Source: Halomonas sp. (lineage in GTDB: Bacteria > Pseudomonadota > Gammaproteobacteria > Pseudomonadales > Halomonadaceae). From it: a stretch of DNA of 64,000 nucleotides. Made by a program: the position numbers and the translations under genes. Below the pieces are notes generated by a model, which was not told the origin of the DNA, searched no databases, and worked only from the letters and a program-made list of their open reading frames with translations. Below are positions 48,939 through 59,466 of the stretch, piece by piece. Each line of letters opens with the position of its first letter. The stretch's first letter is position 1. The stretch spans positions 62,001 through 126,000 of the forward strand of contig NZ_DRFS01000021.1 of the NCBI RefSeq assembly GCF_011050415.1. The letters are read 5' to 3'.

Positions 48939-48991
48939 GTCAGGCACCTAAAGCGGTAGGTAAAATGAGTAAGTAAAACGAGTAGCTGACC
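48938..48991 (+). repeat. 13-bp tandem repeat in a hairpin loop after rpoC
   Basis: GTAAAATGAGTAA (48960-48972) and GTAAAACGAGTAG (48973-48985) are adjacent copies with two differences. They are flanked by GGTCAG (48938-48943) and CTGACC (48986-48991), which can pair. A second hairpin, CCTTGCCGG (49004-49012) with CCGGCAAGG (49021-49029), follows and may end the rpoBC transcript, though it lacks a T tract. Confidence 0.55.
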
Positions 48992-49030
48992 TGAAAAGCG
49001 ACACCTTGCCGGTAAAACCGCCGGCAAGGC

Positions 49031-49060
49031 TTGACGCGACCTAGGGTCAGCCTTTAGAAT
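49031..49060 (+). promoter_or_regulatory. candidate promoter of the str operon (rpsL)
   Basis: TTGACG (49031-49036), an 18-bp spacer and TAGAAT (49055-49060), about 90 bp before rpsL and directly after a hairpin. Each hexamer differs from consensus at one base. Confidence 0.7.
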
Positions 49061-49151
49061 GCGCAGCCTTTAACAGTGGGGTGGGTGCGCCCGCATCCGC
49101 TGCTTGTATTTGTTAATAGGCCAAGGCAACCATTGGAGTCAGCTAAACACC

Positions 49152-49526
49152 ATGGCAACGATTAATCAGCTAGTGCGCAAGCCGCGCAAGCGCCCCGTCA
49201 CCAAAAGTGACGTGCCAGCGCTGCAGGCCTGCCCGCAAAAACGTGGCGTTTGTACGCGCGTTTACACCACCACCCCGAAGAAGCCTAACTCGGCTCTGCG
49301 TAAGGTTTGCCGTGTGCGCCTTACCAACGGCTTTGAAGTGTCTTCTTACATCGGTGGTGAAGGTCACAACCTTCAAGAGCACTCTGTCGTTTTGATTCGC
49401 GGCGGTCGTGTAAAGGATTTGCCAGGTGTGCGTTATCACACCGTCCGTGGCGCCCTTGACACCTCCGGCGTACAAAACCGTCGTCAGGGTCGTTCTAAAT
49501 ACGGTACTAAGCGTCCTAAGTCCTAA
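49152..49526 (+). CDS. rpsL: 30S ribosomal protein S12
   Basis: A decoding-centre protein. The 124-residue protein starts [20 protein letters not shown] at 49152; the frame open 48 bases upstream is not used. The streptomycin-relevant segments [13 protein letters not shown] and [13 protein letters not shown] carry the wild-type lysines and proline, so no resistance substitution is seen. First gene of the str operon. Confidence 0.98.
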   Translation: MATINQLVRKPRKRPVTKSDVPALQACPQKRGVCTRVYTTTPKKPNSALRKVCRVRLTNGFEVSSYIGGEGHNLQEHSVVLIRGGRVKDLPGVRYHTVRGALDTSGVQNRRQGRSKYGTKRPKS

Positions 49527-49701
49527 GGGATGGGGTTGCTGTACAGCACGGCCACGTTAGTTGGGTGTGTTGAGTAACGATTATCACGAATTTGACGGTC
49601 TGATAAGAGTAAGGTCGGGCAGCGCCTGTCGTATTTGAATAGCGTACACAGGCTGCAAGAGTTCCGGGTTTACCTGAAAGATCCTTAATTGAGGGCTTAT
49701 C

Positions 49702-50172
49702 ATGCCTAGAAGAAGAGTAGTAGCTAAACGCGAGATTCTGCCGGATCCTAAGTTCGGAAGTGAGCGTCTGGCGAAGTTCATGAACCACCTGATGGTCAGC
49801 GGCAAGAAGTCCATAGCTGAGCGTATCGTCTACGGTGCGTTGGACAAGGTTGCCGAGCGTAGTAAAGAAGATCCGCTGGAGATCTTCGACAAAGCGCTGG
49901 AAGCTATCCAGCCGATGGTCGAAGTGAAGTCGCGCCGCGTAGGTGGTGCGACCTATCAGGTGCCGGTTGAAGTACGTCCGTCACGCCGCCAGGCGCTAGC
50001 CATGCGCTGGCTGGTAGACGCGGCGCGTCGTCGCGGTGAGAAAACCATGGTGCAGCGTCTAGCTGGCGAAATGCTGGATGCAGCCGAAGGTAAAGGTTCT
50101 GCTGTTAAGAAGCGCGAAGACGTGCATCGCATGGCAGAAGCCAACAAGGCCTTCTCGCACTACCGTTTCTAA
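49702..50172 (+). CDS. rpsG: 30S ribosomal protein S7
   Basis: Organises the 30S head and, in E. coli, represses the str operon. The 156-residue protein begins [20 protein letters not shown] and ends [11 protein letters not shown], the usual short form. The 175-bp gap from rpsL is where E. coli S7 binds its mRNA; I cannot confirm that fold here. The last codons and stop are part of a 15-bp tandem repeat that continues past the gene. Confidence 0.98.
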   Translation: MPRRRVVAKREILPDPKFGSERLAKFMNHLMVSGKKSIAERIVYGALDKVAERSKEDPLEIFDKALEAIQPMVEVKSRRVGGATYQVPVEVRPSRRQALAMRWLVDAARRRGEKTMVQRLAGEMLDAAEGKGSAVKKREDVHRMAEANKAFSHYRF

Positions 50173-50223
50173 GGGCAGCGTTTCTAAGATCGGCGTTTCT
50201 AAGTACGGCGTTTTTAAGTACGG
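50164..50223 (+). repeat. four 15-bp tandem copies of the rpsG stop region
   Basis: Units begin at 50164, 50179, 50194 and 50209, each CGTTT(C/T)TAAG followed by five bases ending GG, CAG or CGG. The first unit contains the last codons and TAA of rpsG. Since 15 is a multiple of three, every copy repeats Arg-Phe-stop in frame. A partial fifth copy (CTTTATGG) follows at 50224. Confidence 0.85.
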
Positions 50224-50401
50224 CTTTATGGTTTTTATATGCACGTTGTTCAGCATGGCAAAGTGTTTGCTGAGTCGCGTTGTTGCAGCAAATTAGTTGC
50301 AATACCTAGCCGCTACCCTGCACGGGTAGCGGCGGGCGCATAAGCCTCACTTGCATACGCCGCTAAATTAACGAGCATCGCCAACAAACGGGAGTTTCAC
50401 C

Positions 50402-52525
50402 GTGGCACGCAAGACTCCACTAAATCGTTACCGTAATATCGGTATCGTCGCTCACGTCGACGCGGGTAAAACCACGACGACCGAGCGTGTACTGTTCTAC
50501 ACCGGCCTTTCCCACAAAGTGGGTGAAGTCCACGACGGTGCTGCGACCATGGACTGGATGGAGCAGGAGCAGGAGCGTGGTATTACTATCACCTCAGCTG
50601 CGACTACCTGTTTCTGGCAGGGCATGAACAAGCAGTTTGATGAGCACCGTATCAACATTATCGACACCCCGGGGCACGTTGACTTCACTATTGAAGTAGA
50701 ACGTTCTCTGCGCGTACTTGATGGCGCGGTCGTTGTACTGTGTGGTTCTTCCGGCGTTCAGCCGCAAACCGAAACAGTATGGCGCCAGGCCAACAAGTAC
50801 GAAGTTCCGCGTATGGTCTTCGTCAACAAGATGGACCGTACCGGCGCTGATTTCTTCATGGTTGTTGACCAGTTGAAAGAGCGCCTGGGTGCTAACGCTG
50901 TTCCGATCCAGATTAACTGGGGCACGGAAGAGGACTTTAAAGGCGTTATCGACCTTATCCAGATGAAGGCTATCCTGTGGGATGAGGAAAGTCTGGGTAT
51001 GTCTTACGATCTCGTGGATATTCCGGCGGAACTGCAGGAAACCGCTGAGAAGTATCGTGAAGAGATGGTCGAGGCGGCTGCTGAAGGCTCTGACGAGCTG
51101 ATGGAGAAGTACCTCGAAGGCGGTGAGCTCTCGATTGAAGAGATTAAAGCAGGCCTGCGTGCGCGCACCCTGGCTAATGATATCGTTCTGGTTACCTGCG
51201 GTTCTGCCTTTAAAAACAAAGGCGTGCAAGCGGTACTGGACGGTGTTATCGAGTTTATGCCTTCGCCGACGGAAGTTAAGGCGATTGAAGGCGAGCTTGA
51301 CGATAAAGATGGCACCGTTGATACCCGTGAAGCTGACGACAGCGCACCTTTTGCGGCTCTGGCATTTAAGATCGCTACCGACCCCTTCGTTGGTACGCTG
51401 ACCTTTATCCGCGTCTACTCGGGTGTTCTGAAATCTGGTGACGGTGTGTACAACTCCGTTAAACAGAAGAAAGAGCGCGTTGGCCGTATCGTACAGATGC
51501 ACGCCAACTCCCGCGAAGAGATCAAAGAAGTTCTGGCGGGCGACATCGCTGCTTGTATCGGTCTGAAAGACGTCACCACGGGTGATACCCTGTGTGACAT
51601 CGATAACAAGATCGTACTTGAGCGTATGGAGTTCCCTGATCCGGTTATCTCGGTAGCCGTAGAGCCAAAATCTAAGGCAGACCAGGAGAAAATGGGCGTT
51701 GCTCTGGGCAAGCTTGCTCAGGAAGACCCCTCTTTCCAGGTCAAAACCGACGAAGAAACCGGCCAGACGATTATTTCTGGTATGGGTGAGCTTCACCTCG
51801 ATATCCTCGTTGACCGTATGCGTCGCGAGTTTAAAGTTGAAGCTAATATCGGTAAGCCTCAGGTTGCCTACCGCGAAACTATTCGCGGCAGCATTGAGCA
51901 AGAAGGCAAGTTCGTACGTCAGTCCGGTGGTCGTGGTCAGTATGGTCACGTTTGGCTGCGTATCGAGCCGCTGACAGCAGAAGAGAAGGGTGAAGGCGAA
52001 GACGAACTGTTCTTCAAGTTCAACTCAGAAATCGTGGGTGGCACGGTTCCTAAGGAATACGTACCTGCGGTTGAGAAGGGTGCTTTTGAGCAGCTCAAAA
52101 ACGGCGTCATCGCGGGTTACCCGATGATCGACGTTAAAGTAACGCTGTTTGATGGCTCCTTCCACGACGTGGACTCTAATGAGACTGCGTTTAAGATTGC
52201 TTCTTCTATGGCAGTAAAAGAAGGTGCCAGGAAGGCCAAGGCCGTGCTGCTGGAGCCGGTGATGAAGGTCGAAATCGTGACCCCCGAAGAATTTATGGGT
52301 GACGTCATGGGTGACCTGAGCCGTCGTCGCGGCCTGGTGCAGGGTATGGATGACTCCTCTTCTGGTAAAGTCATTCGTGCGACGGTGCCATTGGGTGAGA
52401 TGTTCGGTTATGCAACCGATCTTCGCTCACAAACCCAGGGCCGTGCGAGCTACTCCATGGAGTTCTCGAAGTACGACGAGGCGCCCTCCAGCGTCGTTGA
52501 AGCCGTCATCAATCAAAACGGTTAA
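50402..52525 (+). CDS. fusA: elongation factor G
   Basis: The translocase GTPase, also used in ribosome recycling. The 707-residue protein starts with GTG at 50402 ([20 protein letters not shown]) behind GGGAG. G-motifs: [46 protein letters not shown]. Domain IV has the [15 protein letters not shown] stretch. Third gene of the str operon, 30 bp before tuf. The preceding 229 bp contain the rpsG repeat and no gene. Confidence 0.98.
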   Translation: MARKTPLNRYRNIGIVAHVDAGKTTTTERVLFYTGLSHKVGEVHDGAATMDWMEQEQERGITITSAATTCFWQGMNKQFDEHRINIIDTPGHVDFTIEVERSLRVLDGAVVVLCGSSGVQPQTETVWRQANKYEVPRMVFVNKMDRTGADFFMVVDQLKERLGANAVPIQINWGTEEDFKGVIDLIQMKAILWDEESLGMSYDLVDIPAELQETAEKYREEMVEAAAEGSDELMEKYLEGGELSIEEIKAGLRARTLANDIVLVTCGSAFKNKGVQAVLDGVIEFMPSPTEVKAIEGELDDKDGTVDTREADDSAPFAALAFKIATDPFVGTLTFIRVYSGVLKSGDGVYNSVKQKKERVGRIVQMHANSREEIKEVLAGDIAACIGLKDVTTGDTLCDIDNKIVLERMEFPDPVISVAVEPKSKADQEKMGVALGKLAQEDPSFQVKTDEETGQTIISGMGELHLDILVDRMRREFKVEANIGKPQVAYRETIRGSIEQEGKFVRQSGGRGQYGHVWLRIEPLTAEEKGEGEDELFFKFNSEIVGGTVPKEYVPAVEKGAFEQLKNGVIAGYPMIDVKVTLFDGSFHDVDSNETAFKIASSMAVKEGARKAKAVLLEPVMKVEIVTPEEFMGDVMGDLSRRRGLVQGMDDSSSGKVIRATVPLGEMFGYATDLRSQTQGRASYSMEFSKYDEAPSSVVEAVINQNG

Positions 52526-52554
52526 CCGTTAGCTAACGTAAAGAGGTTATAGCA

Positions 52555-53748
52555 GTGGCTAAGGAAAAATTTGAACGTTCCAAACCGCACGTCAACGTCG
52601 GCACCATTGGTCACGTCGACCACGGTAAAACGACTCTGACGGCGGCCCTGACCCGCGTGTCTGCTGAGGTTTTCGGCGGCGACTGGCGTGAATTTGATAC
52701 CATCGATAACGCTCCTGAAGAGCGCGAGCGCGGTATCACGATCGCTACTTCTCACGTGGAATATCAGTCTGAAGAGCGTCACTACGCTCACGTTGACTGC
52801 CCAGGACACGCTGACTACGTCAAGAACATGATCACCGGTGCTGCGCAGATGGATGGCGCGATCCTGGTATGTTCTGCCGCAGATGGCCCGATGCCGCAAA
52901 CTCGCGAGCACATCCTGCTGTCTCGTCAGGTTGGCGTACCGTTCATCGTTGTGTTCCTGAACAAAGCGGACATGGTCGATGATGAAGAGCTGCTCGAGCT
53001 GGTAGAAATGGAAGTTCGCGAACTTCTAGACCAGTACGACTTCCCGGGCGACGACACGCCGATCATCACTGGTTCTGCGCTGATGGCGCTGAACGGTGAA
53101 GATGACAAGGGCATGGGTACGACTGCCGTTGCTAATCTGATCAAAGCTCTGGATGAGTACATCCCTGAGCCGGAGCGTGCTATCGACCAGCCGTTCCTGA
53201 TGCCGATCGAAGACGTGTTCTCTATCTCTGGCCGCGGTACTGTTGTTACCGGTCGTGTAGAGCGCGGTATCGTTAAAGCGGGCGAAGAAGTGGAAATCGT
53301 GGGTATCCGCGACACCACCAAAACGATCGTTACCGGTGTTGAAATGTTCCGTAAACTGCTCGACGAAGGTCGTGCTGGTGAGAACGTTGGCGCCCTGCTG
53401 CGTGGTACTAAGCGTGATGACGTCGAGCGTGGCCAAGTACTGGCCAAGCCGGGCACCATCAACCCGCACACTACCTTCGAAGCAGAAGTTTACGTACTGT
53501 CCAAAGAAGAGGGTGGTCGTCACACGCCTTTCTTCAAGGGCTACCGTCCGCAGTTCTACTTCCGTACCACCGACGTAACGGGTACTTGTGAACTGCCGGA
53601 AGGCGTTGAAATGGTCATGCCGGGTGACAACGTTCAGATGGTTGTTACCTTGATCGCTCCGATCGCAATGGACGAAGGCTTGCGCTTCGCTATTCGTGAA
53701 GGCGGCCGTACTGTCGGTGCTGGCGTTGTGGCCAAGATCGTCAAGTAA
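52555..53748 (+). CDS. tuf: elongation factor Tu
   Basis: Delivers aminoacyl-tRNA to the ribosome. The 397-residue protein starts with GTG at 52555 ([19 protein letters not shown]). G-motifs: [47 protein letters not shown]. Domain II/III text [20 protein letters not shown] is intact. It is the only tuf in this window; the place between tRNA-Thr and tRNA-Trp that often holds a second copy is empty. Followed by a strong terminator. Confidence 0.98.
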   Translation: MAKEKFERSKPHVNVGTIGHVDHGKTTLTAALTRVSAEVFGGDWREFDTIDNAPEERERGITIATSHVEYQSEERHYAHVDCPGHADYVKNMITGAAQMDGAILVCSAADGPMPQTREHILLSRQVGVPFIVVFLNKADMVDDEELLELVEMEVRELLDQYDFPGDDTPIITGSALMALNGEDDKGMGTTAVANLIKALDEYIPEPERAIDQPFLMPIEDVFSISGRGTVVTGRVERGIVKAGEEVEIVGIRDTTKTIVTGVEMFRKLLDEGRAGENVGALLRGTKRDDVERGQVLAKPGTINPHTTFEAEVYVLSKEEGGRHTPFFKGYRPQFYFRTTDVTGTCELPEGVEMVMPGDNVQMVVTLIAPIAMDEGLRFAIREGGRTVGAGVVAKIVK

Positions 53749-53767
53749 GCAGCATGCTTGAATGATG

Positions 53768-53793
53768 AAGGGGGCTCTGATGAGCCCCCTTTT
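53768..53793 (+). terminator. terminator of the str operon after tuf
   Basis: AAGGGGGCTC pairs with GAGCCCCCTT over TGAT, with T residues following, 20 bp after the tuf stop. Confidence 0.92.
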
Positions 53794-53814
53794 CTGCGCA
53801 CCAACAGCAAATGT

Positions 53815-53843
53815 TTGACATGGGCTTTTGGCGTGCCTATAAT
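53815..53843 (+). promoter_or_regulatory. full-consensus sigma-70 promoter of the S10 operon
   Basis: TTGACA (53815-53820), exactly 17 bp, then TATAAT (53838-53843). Transcription would start near 53850, only about 58 bases before rpsJ. That is too short for the 172-nt E. coli-style S10 leader. Confidence 0.93.
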
Positions 53844-53907
53844 GCGCATCCTTTGAATGCGTGGGTAGACGGCTCGCGCCGTCGACATCCATTGGAGTTT
53901 AGGGCAA

Positions 53908-54219
53908 ATGCAGAACCAAAAGATTCGCATTCGGTTGAAAGCTTTCGACCACCGCCTGATCGACCAGTCCACAGCGGAGATTGTTGAAACCGCTAAGCGT
54001 ACTGGTGCTCAGGTTCGTGGGCCGATTCCGCTGCCGACCAACCGCGAGCGTTACACCATTCTGATCTCGCCGCACGTCAATAAAGATGCGCGTGACCAGT
54101 ATGAGATTCGTACGCACAAGCGTGTGCTCGACATTGTTGAGCCGACCGAGAAAACTGTTGATGCATTGATGAAGCTCGATCTCGCCGCTGGCGTAGACGT
54201 GCAAATCAAGCTCAACTAA
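53908..54219 (+). CDS. rpsJ: 30S ribosomal protein S10
   Basis: A 30S head protein that also acts as NusE in antitermination. The 103-residue protein starts [20 protein letters not shown] and includes [31 protein letters not shown] loop text (visible as [12 protein letters not shown]). GGAG lies before the ATG. First gene of the S10 operon. An unusually long 161-bp gap with possible hairpins separates it from rplC. Confidence 0.97.
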   Translation: MQNQKIRIRLKAFDHRLIDQSTAEIVETAKRTGAQVRGPIPLPTNRERYTILISPHVNKDARDQYEIRTHKRVLDIVEPTEKTVDALMKLDLAAGVDVQIKLN

Positions 54220-54222
54220 TTA

Positions 54223-54319
54223 CACTAGTCACTTTGCGGCCCAGCGCTCATCGCTCAATTTAGCGAGCTAGTATGAGCAGCAGCCGCCGCGCCGTGAGGC
54301 GCCATACAATGTGCTAGTG
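54223..54319 (+). other. structured rpsJ-rplC intercistronic region
   Basis: CACTAG (54223-54228) can pair with CTAGTG (54314-54319). Inside lie GCTCAT (54246-54251) with ATGAGC (54273-54278), TCGCT (54251-54255) with AGCGA (54262-54266), and GCGCC (54289-54293) with GGCGC (54298-54302). In E. coli this gap is short. It may be an autogenous control element placed inside the operon; that is inference. Confidence 0.45.
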
Positions 54320-54380
54320 GAATGCTCTGGAAAGGGCAGCCATAGCGGGTGATAGCCCCGTACACTATAGGAGACTGAGT

Positions 54381-55019
54381 ATGACTATCGGTTTAGTCGG
54401 TAAAAAGGCCGGGATGACCCGTGTCTTTACCGAAGACGGCGCATCAGTGCCCGTAACCGTTATTGAAGTTGATCCTAATCGTGTTACACGCGTTAAATCT
54501 GTCGATTCTGACGGTTACGCAGCGATTCAGGTCACGTCTGGTTCTCGTAAAGCTAAGCACCTCACCAAAGCGCAAGCGGGTCAGTTTGCCAAGGCGGGTG
54601 TTGAAGCTGGTCGTGCGCTGATGGAATTTCGTCTTGCAGAAGGCGAAGAGATTCCTGAGGTTGGCGGCGAACTCACCGTATCCCTCTTCGAAGCTGGTCA
54701 AATGGTTGATGTGACTGGCACCTCTAAGGGTAAAGGCTTCCAGGGTGCTGTTAAGCGCTGGAACTTCCGTACCCAAGACATGACTCACGGTAACTCTCTG
54801 TCGCATCGCGCGCCGGGTTCTATCGGCATGTGTCAGACGCCGGGTCGCGTTTTCAAAGGCAAAAAGATGGCCGGTCAAATGGGTAACGCCCGTTGCACCG
54901 TGCAGAGCCTTGAGATCGTCCGTGTCGACGCCGAGCGTAACCTGCTGCTGATTAAAGGCGCCGTACCGGGTGCTCCCGGTAGTGACGTTATCGTTCGCAG
55001 CGCCGTGAAAGCAGGCTGA
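54381..55019 (+). CDS. rplC: 50S ribosomal protein L3
   Basis: An early-assembly protein whose loop reaches the peptidyl transferase centre. The 212-residue protein begins [20 protein letters not shown]. It has the conserved loop [20 protein letters not shown] and the Gln methylation-site text [19 protein letters not shown] precedes the ATG. First gene after the structured gap in the S10 operon. Confidence 0.97.
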   Translation: MTIGLVGKKAGMTRVFTEDGASVPVTVIEVDPNRVTRVKSVDSDGYAAIQVTSGSRKAKHLTKAQAGQFAKAGVEAGRALMEFRLAEGEEIPEVGGELTVSLFEAGQMVDVTGTSKGKGFQGAVKRWNFRTQDMTHGNSLSHRAPGSIGMCQTPGRVFKGKKMAGQMGNARCTVQSLEIVRVDAERNLLLIKGAVPGAPGSDVIVRSAVKAG

Positions 55020-55034
55020 AGGGGATAATTACCA

Positions 55035-55640
55035 ATGAATCTGAATCTTGCTGCAGGCACGGGTACCGTTGAAGTAGCCGACGCCACTTTTGGCAAAGAA
55101 TTCAACGAAGCGCTTGTTCACCAGGTTGTCACTGCCTATTTGGCAGCTGGTCGTCAGGGAACCCGCGCACAAAAGAGTCGTTCCGACGTTCGTGGCGGTG
55201 GTAAGAAGCCGTGGCGTCAGAAAGGCACCGGTCGTGCACGTGCCGGTACCATCCGCTCTCCGCTATGGCGTAGTGGTGGCGTAACCTTCGCGGCGCGTCC
55301 GCAAGACTACACCCAGAAGGTTAACCGCAAGATGTACCGTGCAGCGATGCGCTCCATCTTGTCAGAGCTGGTACGTCAAGAGCGTTTAGTCGCGATTGAA
55401 GAGTTCGTCGTTGATGCGCCTAAGACCAAGCAGGTAGCTGCCAAGCTAAAAGAGCTCAATCTTGAAAAAGTGTTGATCGTTACTGAAGAAGTTGACGAAA
55501 AGCTCTATTTAGCCGCGCGCAACCTTCCCCACGTAGATGTGGTGGATGTCGCGGCAGCTGACCCGGTAAGCCTGGTAGCCTTTGATAAGGTGCTGATTAC
55601 CGTCTCCGCCCTGCGTAAATTCGAGGAGAAGCTGGCATGA
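55035..55640 (+). CDS. rplD: 50S ribosomal protein L4
   Basis: Lines the exit tunnel. In E. coli it represses the S10 operon at both transcription and translation. The 201-residue protein carries the tunnel loop text [21 protein letters not shown] and a C-terminal Rossmann-like half. The ATG at 55035 follows AAGGGG. Its end overlaps rplW by 4 nt (ATGA). Confidence 0.97.
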   Translation: MNLNLAAGTGTVEVADATFGKEFNEALVHQVVTAYLAAGRQGTRAQKSRSDVRGGGKKPWRQKGTGRARAGTIRSPLWRSGGVTFAARPQDYTQKVNRKMYRAAMRSILSELVRQERLVAIEEFVVDAPKTKQVAAKLKELNLEKVLIVTEEVDEKLYLAARNLPHVDVVDVAAADPVSLVAFDKVLITVSALRKFEEKLA

Positions 55641-55933
55641 ACCAGGAACGCGTATTTAAGGTTCTGCTTGGGCCGCACGTGACCGAAAAGGCCGCGATGG
55701 CAGCCGAGCGCAACCAGTACGTTTTCAAGGTGGCATCTGATGCTACCAAGCCCGAGATCAAAAAGGCCGTTGAAGCACTCTTCGGCAAAAAGGTCGGCAG
55801 TGTTCAGGTGCTGAACATGAAGGGTAAAACAAAACGTACTGCGAACGGCGTTGGCCTGCGTAAGGGTTACCGCAAAGCGTATGTGACCCTGGCTGCGGGT
55901 GAAACGCTCGAAGACTTCTCTGGCGCCGAATAA
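55637..55933 (+). CDS. rplW: 50S ribosomal protein L23
   Basis: Sits at the tunnel exit, docking signal recognition particle and trigger factor. The 98-residue protein ([20 protein letters not shown]) has the usual alpha/beta body and the flexible basic loop [22 protein letters not shown] lies before the ATG, which overlaps the rplD stop. Confidence 0.97.
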   Translation: MNQERVFKVLLGPHVTEKAAMAAERNQYVFKVASDATKPEIKKAVEALFGKKVGSVQVLNMKGKTKRTANGVGLRKGYRKAYVTLAAGETLEDFSGAE

Positions 55934-55950
55934 GGGCAGGAGTACGGATA

Positions 55951-56781
55951 ATGGCAATCGTCAAGACCAAACCCACTTCCGCCGGTCGTCGCCACGTCGT
56001 TAAGATCGTAGGCGAAGAGCTGTTTAAGGGTCGTGCCTATGCACCGCTTTTAGAAAAACAGTCCAAGTCCGGCGGCCGTAATAACTACGGTCGTATCACC
56101 ACTCGCCACGTTGGTGGTGGTCACCGTCAGCATTATCGGCTGATTGACTTCAAGCGTATCAAAGATGGCATTCCAGCCACCGTTGAGCGTCTGGAGCACG
56201 ATCCCAATCGCAGTGCGCACATTGCGCTGCTGAAGTATGCCGATGGTGAGCGTCGTTACATCATTGCACCGAAAGGTGTCAGCGCGGGTGACGTGCTGGA
56301 ATCTGGTGTTAACGCGCCCATCAAGAAAGGCAATGCCTTGCCGCTGCGTAACGTCCCGTTGGGTTCTACGGTGCACTGCATCGAACTCAAGCCGGGTAAA
56401 GGTGCGCAGATTGCACGCAGTGCCGGTACAAGCGCCCAGCTGGTTGCTCGTGAAGGTAACTACGCCACGCTACGTCTTCGCTCCGGCGAAATGCGTAAAG
56501 TGTTGGCAGAGTGCCGCGCGACCTTGGGTGAAGTGAGCAACTCTGAGCACAGCCTGCGTCAACTTGGCAAGGCCGGTGCGAAGCGCTGGAGAGGCGTGCG
56601 TCCGACTGTTCGCGGTGTTGCGATGAACCCTGTCGATCACCCACACGGTGGTGGCGAAGGCCGCACCAGTGGTGGTCGTAACCCGGTTACCCCATGGGGT
56701 GTGCCGACCAAGGGTTACAAGACGCGTAAGAACAAGCGCACCGACAAGCTGATCATTCGTCGCCGTAATAAGACGCGTTGA
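55951..56781 (+). CDS. rplB: 50S ribosomal protein L2
   Basis: Needed for subunit joining and peptidyl transferase activity. The 276-residue protein starts [20 protein letters not shown]. The OB-fold half contains [19 protein letters not shown]. The C-terminal functional loop reads [19 protein letters not shown], with the conserved histidine. AGGAG precedes the ATG. Confidence 0.98.
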   Translation: MAIVKTKPTSAGRRHVVKIVGEELFKGRAYAPLLEKQSKSGGRNNYGRITTRHVGGGHRQHYRLIDFKRIKDGIPATVERLEHDPNRSAHIALLKYADGERRYIIAPKGVSAGDVLESGVNAPIKKGNALPLRNVPLGSTVHCIELKPGKGAQIARSAGTSAQLVAREGNYATLRLRSGEMRKVLAECRATLGEVSNSEHSLRQLGKAGAKRWRGVRPTVRGVAMNPVDHPHGGGEGRTSGGRNPVTPWGVPTKGYKTRKNKRTDKLIIRRRNKTR

Positions 56782-56814
56782 TCTAAATTGCCAAGACATT
56801 AAGAGGTAACGGCT

Positions 56815-57090
56815 GTGCCACGTTCACTAAAGAAAGGTCCCTTCATTGACCTTCATCTTTTGAAGAAGGTAGAGGCTGCAGTGGAGAAGAACGATCGCAA
56901 ACCGATCAAGACTTGGTCGCGTCGTTCTATGATCCTGCCCAATATGGTAGGCCTCACTATCGCGGTCCATAACGGTCGCCAACACGTCCCGGTGCACGTA
57001 TCCGAGGAAATGGTTGGCCACAAATTGGGCGAATTCGCTGCTACCCGCACTTATCGTGGGCATGTGGCGGATAAGAAAGCCAAACGGTAA
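56815..57090 (+). CDS. rpsS: 30S ribosomal protein S19
   Basis: A 30S head protein near the A-site finger bridge. The 91-residue protein starts with GTG at 56815 ([20 protein letters not shown]) behind AAGAGG. Family text: [20 protein letters not shown] and [15 protein letters not shown] 33-bp gap follows rplB. Confidence 0.97.
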   Translation: MPRSLKKGPFIDLHLLKKVEAAVEKNDRKPIKTWSRRSMILPNMVGLTIAVHNGRQHVPVHVSEEMVGHKLGEFAATRTYRGHVADKKAKR

Positions 57091-57108
57091 GCCAGAGAGG
57101 ATTGAGAG

Positions 57109-57441
57109 ATGGAAGTCACAGCTAAGCTGCTTGGCGCTCGTTTATCCGCCCAGAAGGCCCGTTTGGTGGCTGACCAGGTGCGCGGTAAACCTGTCGCCGA
57201 GGCACTCGACCTGCTGACCTTCTCACCGAAGAAGGCTGCCAAGCTGGTTAAGAAGGTGCTGCAATCCGCGATTGCGAATGCGGAAGAAAATAACGGCATG
57301 GATATTGACGAGCTGCGTGTCTCGACCATCTGCGTCGATGAGGGCATGACGCTCAAGCGTATCAAGCCGCGTGCCAAGGGGCGTGCGGATCGTATCTTGA
57401 AGCGCACGTGCCACATCACCGTCAAGGTAGCCGAGAAGTAG
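57109..57441 (+). CDS. rplV: 50S ribosomal protein L22
   Basis: Its hairpin lines the exit tunnel opposite L4. The 110-residue protein ([20 protein letters not shown]) has tunnel loop text [20 protein letters not shown], the site where macrolide resistance changes arise; it looks wild type. AGAGAGGA lies before the ATG. Confidence 0.97.
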   Translation: MEVTAKLLGARLSAQKARLVADQVRGKPVAEALDLLTFSPKKAAKLVKKVLQSAIANAEENNGMDIDELRVSTICVDEGMTLKRIKPRAKGRADRILKRTCHITVKVAEK

Positions 57442-57451
57442 GAGTCGACCG

Positions 57452-58150
57452 ATGGGTCAGAAAGTCAATCCAACAGGCATTCGACTGGGCATCGTCAAAG
57501 ACCATGCTTCTGTCTGGTATGCTGAGCGCGGCGCTTACGCCGATAAGCTCAATAACGATCTCGAAGTGCGTAGCTTCCTGGAAGAGCGTCTTAAAAGCGC
57601 TTCCGTAAGCCGCATTCACATCGAGCGTCCGGCGAACAATGCCCGCATCACCATTCACACTGCCCGTCCGGGTATCGTGATTGGTAAGAAAGGTGAAGAT
57701 GTCGACCGTTTGCGTCGCGATCTCACTCAGATGATGGGTGTCCCGGTGCATGTGAACATTGAAGAAGTTCGCAAGCCCGAGCTGGATGCCAAGCTAGTCG
57801 CTGCTAACGTAGCGGGTCAGCTTGAGCGTCGCGTGATGTTCCGTCGTGCTATGAAGCGCGCGGTACAGAACGCAATGCGTCTTGGCGCTGGTGGCATCAA
57901 GATTCAGCTGTCAGGTCGTCTTGGTGGCGCTGAAATCGCACGTACCGAATGGTACCGCGAAGGTCGCGTTCCGCTGCACACGTTGCGTGCGGATATCGAC
58001 TACGCCACTTACGAAGCTCACACCACCTATGGCGTTATCGGCGTCAAAGTGTGGATCTTCAAGGGTGAAATCCTCGGCGGTATCGAGGAAGTACGTGCCA
58101 AGGCCAAACAGCCTGCCGGCAACGCGCCCAAGAAGAAAGGTTCCAGGTAA
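57452..58150 (+). CDS. rpsC: 30S ribosomal protein S3
   Basis: Part of the mRNA entry tunnel with helicase function. The 232-residue protein begins [20 protein letters not shown]. The KH domain motif [17 protein letters not shown] is followed by a C-terminal half with [24 protein letters not shown] precedes the ATG, 10 bp after rplV. Confidence 0.98.
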   Translation: MGQKVNPTGIRLGIVKDHASVWYAERGAYADKLNNDLEVRSFLEERLKSASVSRIHIERPANNARITIHTARPGIVIGKKGEDVDRLRRDLTQMMGVPVHVNIEEVRKPELDAKLVAANVAGQLERRVMFRRAMKRAVQNAMRLGAGGIKIQLSGRLGGAEIARTEWYREGRVPLHTLRADIDYATYEAHTTYGVIGVKVWIFKGEILGGIEEVRAKAKQPAGNAPKKKGSR

Positions 58151-58165
58151 GGGGAGAGCGAGTCG

Positions 58166-58579
58166 ATGTTACAGCCCAAGCGTATGAAATTCCGCAAGAT
58201 GATGAAAGGCCGCAATCGTGGCCTGGCGCATCGCGGAAGCAAGATCAGCTTCGGGGAATACGGCCTAAAAGCTACTGGTCGCGGCCGCATCACTGCGCGT
58301 CAGATCGAAGCAGGCCGTCGTGCGATCACACGTCACGTTAAGCGTGGCGGTAAGATTTGGATCCGCGTCTTCCCTGATAAGCCGATCTCCAAGAAGCCGC
58401 TCGAAGTTCGTATGGGTAAAGGTAAAGGTTCTGTTGAGTACTGGGTTGCCCAGATCCAACCGGGTCGGGTCCTGTATGAAATTGAAGGCGTGTCGGAAGA
58501 GCTTGCACGTGAAGCGTTTGAGCTTGCCGCACAGAAAATGCCCTTATCCACCACCTTTGCGAAACGGACGGTGATGTGA
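58166..58579 (+). CDS. rplP: 50S ribosomal protein L16
   Basis: Helps position A- and P-site tRNA. The 137-residue protein ([20 protein letters not shown]) shows [20 protein letters not shown] and the conserved basic segment [19 protein letters not shown], which includes the Arg that is hydroxylated in E. coli. Its TGA shares one base with the rpmC ATG. Confidence 0.97.
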   Translation: MLQPKRMKFRKMMKGRNRGLAHRGSKISFGEYGLKATGRGRITARQIEAGRRAITRHVKRGGKIWIRVFPDKPISKKPLEVRMGKGKGSVEYWVAQIQPGRVLYEIEGVSEELAREAFELAAQKMPLSTTFAKRTVM

Positions 58580-58770
58580 TGAAAGCCCAGGAAATTCGTG
58601 AAAAGTCCGCAGGAGAGCTCCAGGAGCAACTCCTCGAACTCCTCCGCGAGCAGTTTAACCTGCGCATGCAGAAGGCCACTGGCCAACTGAGCCAGACTCA
58701 TCTGCTCAAGCAGGTCCGTCGGGATATCGCCCGCGTTAAGACTATGCTCAACGAGAAGGCAGGTGATTGA
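58579..58770 (+). CDS. rpmC: 50S ribosomal protein L29
   Basis: A helical hairpin protein by the tunnel exit. The 63-residue protein starts [20 protein letters not shown] at ATG 58579, using the last base of the rplP stop. A GTG one codon upstream is less likely. Conserved end [16 protein letters not shown]. Confidence 0.96.
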   Translation: MKAQEIREKSAGELQEQLLELLREQFNLRMQKATGQLSQTHLLKQVRRDIARVKTMLNEKAGD

Positions 58771-58771
58771 G

Positions 58772-59032
58772 ATGGCCGAAGAAAAAACAACGCGTACGCT
58801 CACCGGTAAAGTGGTGAGCGATAAGATGGACAAGTCCATCGTCGTTATGATCGAGCGGCGCGAGCGTCACCCGATCTACGGAAAATACGTTAAGCGCTCC
58901 ACCAAGCTGCACGCCCATGATGAGGCGAACCAGGCTAAGGCAGGCGATACGGTTTCCATTAAGGAGTGCCGTCCGCTTTCCAAGAAGAAAGCCTGGACGC
59001 TGGTCGAGGTGGTTGAACACGCCAAGGGTTAA
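58772..59032 (+). CDS. rpsQ: 30S ribosomal protein S17
   Basis: An OB-fold primary 16S rRNA binder. The 86-residue protein starts [20 protein letters not shown] at 58772, one base after the rpmC stop. The open frame three codons upstream is not needed. Family text: [20 protein letters not shown] and [16 protein letters not shown]. Confidence 0.96.
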   Translation: MAEEKTTRTLTGKVVSDKMDKSIVVMIERRERHPIYGKYVKRSTKLHAHDEANQAKAGDTVSIKECRPLSKKKAWTLVEVVEHAKG

Positions 59033-59080
59033 TCCCAAGGCTGTCCAATCGTGCAGTCAGATTAGGTTTGGAGAAAACCG

Positions 59081-59452
59081 ATGATTCAGACTCAGACAAT
59101 GCTGGATGTCGCCGACAACAGCGGAGCGCGCCGGGTGCAGTGCATCAAGGTGTTAGGCGGTTCACACCGTCGCTACGCTCGCGTTGGTGATATCATCAAG
59201 GTCACGGTTAAGGAAGCGATTCCGCGTGGCAAGGTCAAAAAAGGCCAGGTGCTCAAAGCGGTCGTGGTCCGGACCCGTAGTGGCGTCCGTCGTCCCGACG
59301 GTTCGCTCATCCGTTTCGATGGAAATGCGGCAGTTTTGTTGAATAACACCAACGAACAGCCCATCGGTACCCGTATTTTTGGGCCGGTGACTCGTGAACT
59401 TCGTAATGAAAAGTTCATGAAGATCATTTCCTTAGCGCCTGAAGTGCTGTAA
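59081..59452 (+). CDS. rplN: 50S ribosomal protein L14
   Basis: Forms intersubunit bridge B8. The 123-residue protein starts [20 protein letters not shown] and includes [20 protein letters not shown], then [20 protein letters not shown] precedes the ATG. A 48-bp gap from rpsQ marks the usual S10/spc boundary, although I see no separate promoter. Confidence 0.97.
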   Translation: MIQTQTMLDVADNSGARRVQCIKVLGGSHRRYARVGDIIKVTVKEAIPRGKVKKGQVLKAVVVRTRSGVRRPDGSLIRFDGNAAVLLNNTNEQPIGTRIFGPVTRELRNEKFMKIISLAPEVL

Positions 59453-59466
59453 GGAGCGAGGCGGAT

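Noticed and set aside
50594..51949. 451-codon antisense open frame opposite fusA
   Set aside because: A by-product of strong codon bias in fusA; no ribosome site, no family text, and fully covered by a conserved gene. The same holds for long antisense frames opposite rpoB, rpoC, tuf and ssb.
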